Below are positions 44,541-55,439 of a stretch of DNA of 64,000 nucleotides, in pieces; the first letter of the stretch is position 1, and each line of letters begins with the position of its first letter. Under the pieces are notes generated by a model that did not search any database, had not been told where the DNA came from, and saw nothing but the letters and a program-made list of their open reading frames with translations. The position numbers and the translations under genes were made by a program. The stretch comes from Diphasiastrum complanatum. Taxonomy: Eukaryota > Streptophyta > Lycopodiopsida > Lycopodiales > Lycopodiaceae. The stretch spans positions 68,798,980 to 68,862,979 of the forward strand of contig CM055095.1 of the NCBI GenBank assembly GCA_029204225.1, written 5' to 3'.

Positions 44541-45890
44541 GAAGCTCAAATTGGCGTGTCAATGGTAGGCATTGAAGGTTCTCTTGGAACGATGTCTTTG
44601 TCTTTGATGACGATGAACTGATCCTCGATAAAGACTGTATCCCGGCTGAACAAATTTGTTGGGTATTGAGATCGTACAACTCGTATGTGTTGTCAGATGA
44701 AGTATAACCAATCAGGATGGTCTTGAGACCTTGGAAGTCAAATTTTTTCTTCGTCTCTTTCGGGATCTACGTGTAGGCAATGCATCTGAATACTCGTAGG
44801 TTCTTCATAGAAGGCTTAGAGCTATCCACACCTCATGGGGTGTTCTGCCTGAGAGGGCCTTGGTTGAACATCTGTTCTGGACGTAAGCTACAGTGGAGAT
44901 AGCTTCGGCTTAGAAGCTCTTGGGCAGTGATGCATGCGCCATCATACATTTAGCTGATTCAACCAGAGTACGATTCTTCTTCTCGGCCAAGACATCTGAT
45001 TGAGGAGAGGATTGCTGCTCAATGTCTTGGCTTTGGTAGTACTCCTTAAATTTGGTAGAAATGTACTCTCCACCATTGTCAGACCTCAAGGCTTTGATTG
45101 CTATCTCAGTCTCTTTTTCTGCATGCTCCTTGAAGATTCTAAAGCAATTAAAAACTTCTGATTTCTTCTTGATAAAATACACCATAGTTCTTCTGGAGAA
45201 TTCATCAATAAAAGTTATGAAATACTTTGCATCCTTCAGAGAAGGATTCTGTATCGGACCACAAATGACTGAATGTACGACGTCTAGAAATCCTCTAGCA
45301 GTATGCTGATGGCTTGATCTAAATGGTTTCCTAGTCTGTTTACCAACTAAACAGTCTTGACAGACAGGTAATTCGACTTTTCAAGATAGTCTAGATCAAG
45401 AACAATAGAATGTTTAGACATTTGTTGTACAGAAGCATGACTCAAGTGACCAAGTCTATAATGCCAAAGTAGACATTTATTTGCTTGAATAGAAGTACTG
45501 AGCACCTGACTAGAGACATAAAAGCAATGAGTCAATCTATAGAAGTATCCATGTCTCTTTTCGAGTGCTAGAATCTTGTTTGTCCTATCACCTACTTTGC
45601 AATGATCACATTCGAATTCTACTTTATGTCCTAGATCTGTGATTCTGCTTACAGAGAGCAGATTTGTAGACATATTGGATACATATAGGACTTTAGAAAG
45701 TAGCTTAGGCTGATCATTTGCAAAGCTTAATCTTATAGTACCTTCACCTTTAATAGCCTATGTGCTATTGTCACCAAGGTGAACATATTTTTGGTACTAT
45801 CGGGTGTATAGGACTCGAAACAGCCAATGAGACTTAGTGACACCAAAATCCAGGAACCAAGAACTGTCATTGAATGCTCCTTAATGGCTG
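44540..45890 (-). pseudogene. Copia D protease and integrase
   Basis: The protease position reads DFGVTKSHWLF (DSG changed to DFG). Then come VLYVSNMSTNLLSVSRITDL and a pre-integrase block with WHYRLGHLSHASV. The integrase core shows HSVICGPIQNPS, where the catalytic Asp of HSD is replaced by Val, FITFIDEFSRRTMVYF, LRSDNGGEYISTKFKEYY and LAEKKNRTLVESAK. The second Asp and the Glu are kept. Frame changes occur near 45340, 45190 and 44900. Several key residues are lost, so activity is unlikely. Confidence 0.87.
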
Positions 45891-46659
45891 GTCATGAAAC
45901 CATCATGATCCGCTTCTTGAATGGGTAGTGGAACTTCTGTAGCTGCATTGGCCACTTGATTTGACTGTCCCTTGTTGTTGTTCTTTGTTTATAGTATCCG
46001 ACAGTCTTGAATCTCGTGGTTGTTTCTCTTGCAGTATCTACAGAACAACTTCTTCTTATCGGCTGAGGAATTGGAGGCTTCGTTCCTCTATGTGTCTTTT
46101 TGCAACAACATTGCAATGACAGTCACTCTTGAAAGAGTCAACTCTGAATGCGTTGTGATAATCATCACCCAGCTATCGCATGAGCTTGGCAAGCTTGTAA
46201 GCAATTGCATTACTGTGTCTTCATTGTCTATGATAAATCTGACAGCGGTCATTTGCTTCAGCAGGTTCTTGAACTGATTGATGTGATTCTGTAGGGAATC
46301 ACCATTTGTCATCTTGAGGGAGTCAAATTTCTTCCCGAGATGTAGCTTCTTGGAAGCTATATCTCGCACTTTGTAGAATGTGCTCAAGATGTCCTAGACT
46401 TCTTTGGATGTCTAAGCTTCGAACAAATGGCCAATTTGAGTATCCAAAATGTTGAGAATGATCAGCGCAAGTGCTTGCCATCCTTCAGCTTCCATCTGGA
46501 GATTGCTACGTCGTCAACTTTAGGTATTCCCTCTGAACTTGTAATAACATCATACAACTCTTTAGCCATTAGCACAGTTCTCATCTTAAATTTCCACATA
46601 TGGTAATTAGCTCCATCAAGCTTGTCCATGATAGGACTGGCTTTCCCTTGGGAATCCAT
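45890..46659 (-). pseudogene. Copia D gag
   Basis: The ATG at 46659 gives MDSQGKASPIMDKLDGANYH, then MWKFKMRTVLMAKELYDVIT, the same N-terminal Gag as in copia B. A frame change near 46460 is followed by a stretch with MTNGDSLQNHINQFKNLLKQ and LLTSLPSSCDSWVMIITTHS (46387-46088), the mid-Gag region. Toward 45900 the frame with FCRYCKRN-like Cys-rich residues is degenerate, and I cannot confirm an intact knuckle. Confidence 0.83.
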
Positions 46660-46850
46660 GTGGAAGATTAGTCTAGGTGATAGGAGAAACTATCAATGAC
46701 TTAAGTATGAAAATTCGGTGCTAAATTACAGAACAAGAAGACAATCACTCTATCGGCTAGTAGAGTCTTGTTTCTGTGGAAGCTTATCATGCTATAGAAA
46801 TAGCTTTAAATATAACCGCTTAAAGAATCAGATTGGTTCTAATATCTTTG

Positions 46851-46862
46851 GCTCTAATACCA
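46851..46862 (-). other. Primer-binding site of copia D
   Basis: The minus strand reads TGGTATTAGAGC, one change from the consensus, directly after the LTR end TGACA. Confidence 0.88.
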
Positions 46863-47973
46863 TGTCAGAGAAATTGGAGGAAACGATAGATCGGTCCCCT
46901 TCAATACTCTCGGTGCGTGCACTACTGGTAACTTAGTAGGCAAACACAAGAACATAATAATTTTAAAGCTTCTAATGTGCGGTGGTAGTGGAAGCGATGA
47001 GCAGACAACCAAACAAATCAATTAGATAGTCAGATAGAACATGGAAAAGCATTACAGTATTGACACAAATCTGAACGCAGAACCAAACAAAGTTGTAATC
47101 AGATTAAGTATAATGAAATATACAAGTCAATAGTGCAGTTGAGCACAAAACAATAGTAGACGTAACCGTGTGCATCACAAAGCTAATCACAATCTATGAA
47201 GGTTATGAACCTATTACTGACAATCTGTCTGAAAAGCGAAATCAATGTGTGAAAGCATCTACAATGTCTGTCTCACATGTTACAAATCATGCTTCGTTCT
47301 CTATCTGTGAATACTGAAAAAGTTATTCACTATACACAAATTTTACAGGTGTGCAGATGAAGAAGGTACAAAAGTGGTTGTGCCATCTGTAGGAGATCGT
47401 GGGTGGCTGTTGTCATTGTCAAATTTGATTGCACAACGCATAGAACAAGCGTGAGGAGGCCACAATGTCGGGCTTCGCTAAAATTGACGCTAGTGAAAAT
47501 GCAAAAATTGTGACATTTTGTCAAATTTTTTGCCTGTCATAAATTGCAAGTAAAAAATGCAGACTGTTGCATTGTCACATTTTTCGCCTATCATAAATTG
47601 CATGTAAAAATGTAGACTGTTACATTGTCGCATTTTTTGTCTGTCATAAATTGCGTGTAAAAATGCAGAGTTACATTTTTTGCCTATTTAAATTTACTTG
47701 TATTTATGCAAACTGTGCAATTGTAGCTTTTCTAGAAGTGCTGCAAAACACTTAGTTGCTCAGGATGGCCTGAAGGTGAAAAGACGACAGTGTCGGATTT
47801 TTCAACGACAGTGTCAGGCTTTTTCGCTTGTGAAAATTCCTGAGTAAAAATGCAGATTGTAGTGACAAACAGTTCAAATATGCAGACTATGGGACACACA
47901 AGTAAAAATGCAACAACATGAATGGAGACAAATTAACATAGGATCTAGGAGAGTAGAGGAGATAAATCCAACA
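46863..47973 (-). repeat. 5' LTR of copia D (1111 bp)
   Basis: On the plus strand it runs from TGTCAGAGAAATTGG to AAATCCAACA. It matches the partner at 14161-15249, including the tandem block (about 47485-47700) with TGTCGCATTTTTTGTCTGTC-like units. Confidence 0.92.
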
Positions 47974-49850
47974 CAAACATGCATAGATGACCATAAAGCC
48001 ATTCATAGATACGACCAATGAACACTATTGGACCCATGATGGCTATTTATTAGAATGCATCCACAATCCTATTATCCATGCCACTACAAAACTACTGAAT
48101 AACTTTCTAATGGTTGGCAAACTTAGGAAGAAGTGCATCTCTTCTTAGATCCTGCATTGCATAGTAGAATCCAACTACAAGTTAGGATCCGGACTATTAG
48201 AACCCTATAATTGGTTCAAGATGGTACTTGGTGAGCTTAAGCAGGCCATTAAAAGCAATACCAAGCAATAGTTTGTGGCTGACCCACTTTTGTCCTTCTT
48301 TTCTGTCTCCTACCTCAATAATAGGATTCATGGTTTGTTCCTAACACCGTATTTATCTATGTATGAAGACACATATGTCGAGTCCTCGCAATAGGCTTCT
48401 AGTTCTCATAGTGATCGATTGTGTACACAACGAAGTCGTCATTCTTGACTCGCCTCCTGCGGCCCGACATCGTACTAAGCAAACATCTTCAGCTACGCTA
48501 CCACCCCCTGCTGCAATTCGCACTGAACTACCCATCCTCCGAATCCACCTCCGCTTCCTCACAGGGACAGTTTGTGACCATTGGAGCCACCATTCCAATA
48601 AGAACTACCCAAGCCGCCTCATCCTACAAACTCAAGCAATTTCACCAAACACCCAGGCTTTCATGGACATATTTGATGATTTCAATTCCTTAGGCCAGAT
48701 GAAATTTTTGAGATGCCCAAGAGCCTAGGGCCCTTTGATCCCCAATCCCCTGGAAAAGGATTCGAACATTCCATGATAGTTCTACCATTGTTTATTTATC
48801 ATTTTAGACTAATCGGCAAGATCAAGCCGAAGTAGCACCAGATACCATTAGGGTCGCCCATGTTGTTCAATCACCAAAGCAATTTGATGCCACCATATCT
48901 GATGGTTTTGAAGAAGATGATGTGTTCGAGGAAGAAGATACACAGCCAAAACCTCAAGGCAACCCAACTCAAGCTTCTGGATCAGGATTACCAGGCTTGC
49001 TGCTACTACCACACCAACCATGGATTCTGGTGATGCATTGAGTTTAGTCACTAACCTTACACAAGTGACCTATACCATCTTAGATGAAAAGAAAGACATG
49101 AAAAATGCATATCAAGACCAAGTGGACAAAGCTGTCCAAGACGCCAAAAACAATAGGTGTTGTTGATTGTTGGTCAATTGGATATGGCTGAGCTTGAATG
49201 AGAGTGCCTACAAGGTAAATTGGATGTGAGCACTCTTGAACACGACTCTTACCTCCAGACACAAATACCTGACCGTCTAGTTTCACGGGAAGAGATCATA
49301 TACATGTTCATGAAGGTTGAAACCTACCAAACTTTATTGGTAGGATTTCAATAAAAATTTGATAAACTCAAATGTACGACAACAACTGAGCTGGCAAAGG
49401 CAAAAGCAATCATTAAAGATTATGAAAAGACAATCGCTCAAGTTTTGGAAGCCTAGCCTCAAATTTCATTTTCCAAGATGCTACAGTTCTCGCCTCAGCA
49501 CCAAGATCAAGGAGGCTTGGATACAAGTTTGTACAGATGAGAAATACAAGACATACCAGATGACCAAACCATGGAAGAAGGTCCGTCAACTTCAAGGCCC
49601 AGGCCATTGTTTCAGAAACCAATCACCATCGAGGACCAGATTCAAGCGTTTCTACAACAACATCCGCATGAGTCCTCGAGAGGTGGATGGGTGATTAAAT
49701 TCAAGACCTCTAAGATAGAGGAGGGAAAGGAATTGGACAAGCTACCAGCATTGGGAGAGCAGCCGACATGGAGAACAATAGTTTTTTAGAAGACTCCGAA
49801 TTCTATTAGGAGTTATGTTGCCAACCCTCGTCAATTGTGGGTAGATCCCT
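47974..49850 (+). pseudogene. Gypsy accessory ORF, main part (plus copy)
   Basis: The reading is decayed but protein-like. It contains TKLLNNFLMVGKLRKKCISS, LLEPYNWFKMVLGELKQAIK and FFSVSYLNNRIHGLFLTPYL. Further on come SQGQFVTIGATIPIRTTQAA, FMDIFDDFNSLG, SPKQFDATISDGFEEDDVFE and a charged coiled-coil-like tail near 49080-49180, then EGPSTSRPRPLFQKPITIED and LQQHPHESSRGGWVIKFKTS (49571-49720). Blocks from 48560 to 49180 match the minus-strand ORF at 27804-26909. I know no named domain here. Stops and frameshifts occur throughout. Confidence 0.6.
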
Positions 49851-49863
49851 ATTATTTGTCAAT

Positions 49864-50350
49864 GTTCTGCACAAAACTTTGTGTCCATCCAAGCTTAGTG
49901 CCTTAGTGAAAACATCAGTTGTCATTAGAGGAGTTTTGAGCTCCAAAAGGAACTTATAAGAATTTGTACAAAGATCCCTTTTGTATTATCAAAATATTAT
50001 AACACTATTTTCAACTAATACCTTTGACTTGCCATAATTTTTTAATCGTAGCTTGGAAGTACATCATGTAAGATATCATTGGAAAGTGCTTGTAAACCTT
50101 GACCTTCAAACTTAGTTCTGCACAAAACTTTATGTCCATCCAAGCTTAGTGCCTTGGCAAAAACATCAGTTGTCATTAGGAAAGTTTTGAGCTCCAAAAG
50201 GACCTTATAAGAATTCGTGCAAAGGTCCATTTTGTATTATTAAAATATTATAACACTATTTTCAACTAATACCTTTGACTTGCCATAATGTTTTAATCGT
50301 AACTTAGAAGTACACATCATGTAAGATATCATTGGAAAGCGCTTTCCAAC
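49864..50350. repeat. 251-bp direct tandem repeat, nearly two units
   Basis: GTTCTGCACAAAACTTT starts unit 1 at 49864 and unit 2 at 50115. The units share long blocks, for example CATCCAAGCTTAGTGCC and CTAATACCTTTGACTTGCC, and diverge after about 50345. No ORF is conserved. Confidence 0.92.
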
Positions 50351-51643
50351 AAACCAAACTCCGCTAAAATCGGACTTAAAGTTATGCCATTTTTTTTTCT
50401 CAAAAAGTTACGTTACGTAGATTTCAAGTTTGAGTGTTTTGATTGGTCCATGTGAAGAAACTAAGAGTTTCTATCTTTCAAAGCCTTCGAATTTTTACTT
50501 ACTTTTTCCTTTGCTGTTTTAGGCAACTATGCATTTTAAACTATGTTTTGCACAGTCTGCATTTTTGAACTGTTTTGTCGCATAGTTTGCATTTTTGGGT
50601 CATGAGAAAAATTCATTCATAGGTCTAAAACACTTAGAAAATAACTCTGGCAACTTTTCTCGACATTGTCGCATTTTTAGGCCTATTGTCGGCATTTTGG
50701 CCTTTCGGGAAAATGTGAGACTTGCCCTTAGAAAAGCGACACTCGCCCTTAGAAATGCAACACTGCTCTTAAAAGTGGTTTTTGCCCTAAAGTCGGCTTT
50801 TTTGTCCTTTGGAAAAAAACAACTCCAAATGCCTTAGAAATGTTTTTTCAGCCAACTGTCAAATTTTTCACCTTTCGGAAAAAAGCGACACCTGCCCTTG
50901 AAAAAGCGACACCTACCCTTGAAAAAGCGACACCTGCCCTTGAAAAGGCGACACCTACCCTTGAAAAAGTGACACTTGTCCTTAAAATCACAAAAGTGTC
51001 TTTTTAGCAAAATGCGAAGGTCTGCAGCGTGAAGACAAGGTGTAACGGGCAGAAGGCAACTAATGAACGGAGGACAGCGACGGGAAACTAGAATCAGTTT
51101 TGTTTAAGGCTAAGGCTTTTTCTTTTGATTAGATCTTTTAAACTTAATTAGTTCTCTGGATTGATCGCATAAAAAAGAGATCACAGATACAAATATATAT
51201 AGTCACGGATACATAATAGATAAAACTGTAAGAGTTTGATATAGCGTTGCATTACTCGTGAGAGAGAACACCTCTCTTGCACCAACACGCTGATCTGGGA
51301 AACAGACAATGCTCAAAAAAAACATTATATATTCAGTTCTGACAATAGAAATGATTTTCGCAATACTCTGTTCTGTAATGTGTATGATTTGCAATATTGG
51401 AATGCATGCTAGGAATAGATATCTTTCCGCTGTTGTTTTACTCAACATTATCTGTTGTGTACAAGTTTGATTTTATATCAGATCTGTAGTAGCGATCTGG
51501 GGCTTGGAAGAGAATTAGACTGCAATCAGTAGCAGTAGCTACTCTTGCCAAGTCGGCTCTATCCGACTTTCATCCTCGAGAAGTCCCATTAGCACTATCA
51601 TAGCATTTCTAACATTTCACGGAGCATAGAGAGATTCCCATCA
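50350..51643 (+). repeat. Probable 5' LTR region of copia G
   Basis: The stretch ends CCCATCA with a one-base spacer before a primer-binding site, so its right end is an LTR end. I cannot place the left end. It contains words shared with the D and E LTRs (CATTGTCGCATTTTTAGGCC at about 50665) and a 21-bp tandem array at 50882-50993. No gene is visible in it. Confidence 0.55.
50882..50993. repeat. 21-bp tandem array, five units
   Basis: Units start at about 50885, 50906, 50927, 50948 and 50969. The first four alternate GCGACACCTGCCC and GCGACACCTACCC, each followed by TTGAAAA(A/G); the fifth is diverged. More distant relatives (GCGACACTCGCCC) lie at about 50743. Confidence 0.95.
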
Positions 51644-51644
51644 G

Positions 51645-51694
51645 TGGTATCAGAGCAATGAGTTCTATCAGAGCCCGAAAAACTCTATCAGAGC
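51645..51694 (+). other. Primer-binding site of copia G with two extra PBS-like cores
   Basis: TGGTATCAGAGC lies at 51645-51656. The nine-base core TATCAGAGC recurs at 51666-51674 and 51686-51694, spaced 18 and 20 bp apart. Only the first copy has the TGG needed to pair with the tRNA CCA end. Confidence 0.9.
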
Positions 51695-51708
51695 TGTGTC
51701 TTTAGGCA

Positions 51709-52015
51709 ATGGCATCCATCAGCATCATTCAATCAAAGATCTGCTTGATCCTTGACTCTTCAGGATCAAACTTCCTAGCATGGAAAGCGAAGACTTCTCT
51801 TATACTGAAAGGAGAAGGTCTATGGCCCTGGGTTGATGGCACAGAGAAAATGCCCACTAGCAAGGAGCTACGGGAATGGAGAGAAAGAAATGACAAGGCA
51901 GTAGCCATCCTATCTTCCTCCCTTAGAGACAGCTTGACACTTGATCTAGCCACACTTTTCAATGCAAGAGACATGTGGGACACCTTGCTGACCAGATTTC
52001 AAACGAAATCATGAA
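51709..52015 (+). pseudogene. Copia G gag N-terminus
   Basis: The ATG at 51709 starts MASISIIQSKICLILDSSGS, with NFLAWKAKTSLILKGEGLWP, the copia Gag motif (xNFxxWK). A stop follows at about 52012. After it the sequence collapses into short frames and meets integrase at about 52200; the rest of Gag, protease and the integrase zinc region are missing. Confidence 0.8.
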
Positions 52016-52199
52016 GCCAAATTATGCTTCTTGAAGATTAGCTGACCAATCTGAAATGGGATGGTAACACAGCCCTTGACTGCAACCAAAATCCTAGAAA
52101 CAAGAAAGATCAGGGCAGACAGGAGAGCGACAATAGCTCATCCTACGTGGAGGAACTCGAGTCCTCCAAGATGGCTGAAGACAGAGCCAACAACGGCAA

Positions 52200-52450
52200 G
52201 AACACTTTCATCGACGACTTCAGCAAATTTGCAGCCGTGTACTTTATCCACAACAAGTCAGAGGCCCTGGACAAATTCACAGAGTTCGTGAATTGGGCTG
52301 AGAAATGGACTCACAAGAAGGTGAAGCAGCTGAGAACGTACAGAGTAGGAGAATACATCTCCAAACGCTTTGCAGAATATTGCACCAGCAAAGGCATACT
52401 TCACTTGAAGACTACAGCCTATACACCACAACACCATCTCAGCCTCTATG
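52200..52450 (+). pseudogene. Copia G integrase core fragment
   Basis: TFIDDFSKFAAVYFIHNKSE, FTEFVNWAEKWTHKKVKQLR and GEYISKRFAEYC, then TTAYTPQH, come from the DDE core. The residues RTYRVGEY stand where RSDxGGEY is expected, so the second catalytic Asp is gone. The fragment stops shortly after TPQH, with no NGxAE motif. It resembles the remnant at 1340-1650 (both have NWAEK). Confidence 0.82.
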
Positions 52451-52489
52451 TTAGAGGAGTTCTGTGGATTTGGCAGAAAATCTCAAACA

Positions 52490-53460
52490 TATGAGAAAGC
52501 TATCAGTTGTCTAGATAAGGACAAGTGGATTAAAATGATGGAAGATGAGATAAATTTCATGGAGCAGAACAATGTCTGGGATCTGGAGCCATTACCAACA
52601 GACAGGAAGACTGTAAAGTGTAAATGGATTCTCAAATACAAGTATGGACCTAATGGCAATGTATCAAAGTATAAGGCCAGTTTGGTAGCAAAAGGTTTCT
52701 CTCAGAAGTATGGTATTGACCATATTGAGACCTTTTCTCCAATCGTAAAGCATTCGTCCTTGCACCTACTATTTGCATATGCAACAACATACAATCTCAA
52801 TATCCACATAGTGGATGAAAAGGCCGCCTTCCTACACGACGAGTTGAATGAGGAGGTCTATATGGACCAACCACCAGCATTCATTTGCTCACACTTTTTC
52901 AACTACGTCTGTCGAATGCAAAGAAGCATATACGGACTGAAGTAGTCTGCAAGCAGTGGTATAAGAAGAAGGATCACACCTTCATATCCTTAGGATTTCA
53001 ACCATTGATGGTCGACTACAATGTCTATACAAAGGTCAAGATGGAGAAATCATAATCATTGCTGTCTACGTTGATGACACCTTGATTTTGTCCAGAACAG
53101 ATGACCTGATTGCTCAGATAAAGCATGATATTTCACAGTATTTTGAAATATCAGACCTAGGGGAAGCAAGATGCTACCTAGGATTGCAGATTCATAGAGA
53201 TCTTGACAAAGGAAAATTGTATATTCACTAGTCAAGATACATCTAGAAAATCATTGACGATTTTCAGATGACAGATTGCAAGGGAGCTAATACGTCGATG
53301 GTGGCTGAAACAATCCTGACCAAGCAGGACTATCCGTAGGATGTAGAAGAGCAGGAAGCCATGTGGAACGTGCCCTATAGGAGGTTGATTGGATCACTCA
53401 TATACTTGGCAGACGATACACGCCCTGACTTGCTTATGCAATTTTTAAAATGAGCCAGTT
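52490..53460 (+). pseudogene. Copia G reverse transcriptase
   Basis: RT begins with ISCLDKDKWIKMMEDEINFM and continues with TVKCKWILKYKYGPNGNVSK, HIVDEKAAFLHDELNEEVYM and CRMQRSIYGLK, where a stop occurs (about 52943). After a frame change IIIIAVYVDDTLILSRTDDL carries an intact YVDD at about 53068. Then come ISQYFEISDLGEARCYLGLQ and YRRLIGSLIYLADDTRPD. Several stops (for example near 53230 and 53250) break it. Confidence 0.88.
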
Positions 53461-53539
53461 TAATATCAATCTAGGCCCTATGCATTAGAAGATAGCCAAA
53501 AAAATTCTGCAATAGCTTCAATAGACGAAGGATTATGGG

Positions 53540-53865
53540 TTGTGTTTCTCTCAGCATGAAAGATTCCAGATCAAATCCTACAGCGATGCAAGCTGGGCAT
53601 CCCTGAAAGATGACTGCAAGAGCGTCTCAAGAGGATGCACAATAGTAGTCAAAGCAGCTATGATATGGATCAGTAGGAAGCAGACCATAACTATGAAATC
53701 ATCTTGTAAAGCAAAGTATGTTGCAGCAGCCAAGATTTCGAACGAGCTTACATGGCTCAAGCAGTTCCTTGACGAACTAGGAGAGAACTCCAATGAGCTG
53801 CTGCAACTGTTCATGACCAACAAAAGATCTCGGCCCTTTTCAACGGATTGCAAACTCATCAAGAT
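53540..53865 (+). pseudogene. Copia G RNase H fragment
   Basis: FQIKSYSDASWASLKDDCKS, ISRKQTITMKSSCKAKYVAA and ELTWLKQFLDELGENS are readable. The Glu of EAEY has become Lys (CKAKY), removing one catalytic acid. The frame then leaves the family pattern near 53865. The C-terminal CDNxxA-HIxxxYH part, PPT and 3' LTR are not seen. Confidence 0.82.
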
Positions 53866-53931
53866 AAAAAAAATTTATAATAAAAAGGAATGTGAGCTCC
53901 AATATAAAATTTGGATTAAAACATCAATTAG

Positions 53932-54310
53932 TCACAATAACATATCACGTGGATTCCGACGTGGGGCCATGATTATGCTACCTCTAGGCAATGGTCTCTG
54001 ACATGCACTCAAGGGCAAAACCTCCTTATCATATTTAATGTTAAGGCGAGAGCTGGCTGCATCAATATTTCTATGATGAACACCCAAAGCACCTGCAATT
54101 ATCAAATGAGGGAGATTCGTTGTGCCATCAGCTTTATTTAGTACCATCACAAGCAAAGATCTCTTCACGAAGAGTTCATCCGCCGAGTGGGGCACCTTAA
54201 TTTGACTGATGGTGTTACGGATGTTAGAAAGAAAATTGTTTTCAACAATATTAGATGATATTTGCAGCTCCCAAAAAGTTGGTTGCAGAAGTAGTTCCTA
54301 GAATATCTCC
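53932..54310 (-). CDS. Unidentified ORF, possible transposon-derived protein
   Basis: Reading downward, an open stretch runs from ILLQPTFWELQISSNIVENN-like residues (about 54300) through NTISQIKVPHSADELFVKRS, LPHLIIAGALGVHHRNIDAA and RPLPRGSIIMAPRRNP to a stop at 53932. There is no clean ATG for the whole stretch. ALGVHHRNIDAASSR looks like a helix-turn-helix segment of a transposon-linked protein family I have seen in non-seed plants, but I cannot confirm this. It is bounded on the right by degenerate sequence and on the left by copia G. Confidence 0.35.
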
Positions 54311-54816
54311 CTTTGAATACCTATTGAAAATTGTTGTGTATGTCTTCGCCAATATTTTGTTGTCGCTAGGCAGATTCGTTTTCTTGATTTGATGTCATCT
54401 ACTGAAGGTTGATCTCCAAGTCTCCTAAAAAAATTTCTTTCATTCTTTGTTCCCATTTCTGACCAGTCCAATAGTCTCTCATTGTAGCTTTGTCGGCGTA
54501 GAGACGAGGTTCCATGCTGGGATCAATTGCGTACGTCTCATGCATTGTAGAAAAAACTACTGGAATATCCGGAAATATATTAAATGTCCTGCAAACTATC
54601 CATGCTGGAATTTTTTGTTATTCTGCGCACAAACTAATCGATCAGACAAAGAGCTCAATAAAATAGATCACGGTCAGCAAGAAAGACCTGGATCAGCCAC
54701 AACGTGATTAGAAAGAGCATGATCATCAAGAAAGAGGTTTATCAAACCAATATTGAGAGATCTTGTGAACACGAGCAGAGAGAGAGCTAGAGCTGGAGAT
54801 CTTTTGAACGTGAGGG

Positions 54817-54819
<3 letters not shown>
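54310..54819. other. Non-coding stretch
   Basis: Short frames only. The minus-strand reading left of 54480 may be an upstream part of the unidentified ORF (residues like RDYWTGQKWEQRMKEIF), but stops are dense. Nothing else is seen. Confidence 0.4.

Positions 54820-54910
<91 letters not shown>
54820..54910. repeat. (GA)n microsatellite
   Basis: About 45 uninterrupted GA units, followed to about 54962 by imperfect GAGAGCGAGAG-type units. It is a long polypurine-polypyrimidine tract. Confidence 0.98.
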
Positions 54911-54913
<3 letters not shown>

Positions 54914-54962
54914 GCGAGAGAAACAGAGCTAGAACTAGAGCGAGAGCGAGAGCGAGAGAGAG

Positions 54963-55334
54963 AAGTCAGCAGCCAGTTGTCCCATAACAGAAGTAATTAT
55001 TAAGCGATTATTAGAAATACACACTTGCAAATCTGTTACAAATAATCATAGTCTCTTCATCTCTAGTGGACCCAGTTTAGAATGTTAAACAATAAACTTT
55101 TTTTTGAGTGTATTTCTACCCAAAAAAGGAAGTGTCCTTGACAGTCCATGTTGTACCACCAAACCATGCTTTTAGCCCATAAGCTGTATATTCACAATCA
55201 TACTAAAGTACAAGGAGAAATTTCTTACGAACTCTACAAGAGCTCGTAAAAGAAATGGCCCGATAAATCTAGAGCTAATACCATCAAACTTAGAAAGAAA
55301 CCATGAAACTTACATGTTGATTATTGTTATTTAA
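54963..55334 (-). repeat. Possible 3' LTR of copia I
   Basis: There is no ORF. The stretch lies just beyond the polypurine tract of the minus-strand RNase H remnant, where the 3' LTR should be. I could not define its ends or find a partner LTR in the window. Confidence 0.4.
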
Positions 55335-55345
55335 CTCTCTCCCCC
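55335..55345 (-). other. Polypurine tract of copia I
   Basis: The minus strand reads GGGGGAGAGAG. A perfect 12-bp inverted repeat (TGTTGATTATTG and CAATAATCAACA) brackets it at 55315-55326 and 55345-55356. Confidence 0.7.
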
Positions 55346-55439
55346 AATAATCAACACCTCACTTGACCTTAAAGTCTACACTATTCATGGAACATACCTC
55401 CATGACAGTATCAACAAGTAAGACTTGTTACATAACTCC

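Larger units (their letters stand above)
14161..47973 (-). mobile_element. Copia element D, split by copia E and its cargo
   Basis: D is reconstructed from two flanks: 3' LTR plus RNase H/RT C-terminus (14161-16182), and the rest of RT, integrase, protease, gag and 5' LTR (43693-47973). Joining the flanks restores the RT coding line: SKF on the right side meets DMIDLGEAHFC on the left. The candidate target duplication around D is AAAAC (14156-14160) versus CAAAC (47974-47978). The coordinates span everything later inserted into D; D itself is roughly 6.3 kb. Confidence 0.85.

Noticed and set aside
46020-46277. Plus-strand frame over D gag
   Set aside because: Antisense of a recognisable Gag segment (INQFKNLLKQ, SLPSSCDSW).
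50882-50993. 21-bp units considered as a CRISPR array
   Set aside because: Units are directly adjacent without unique spacers and lie in plant LTR-like DNA.
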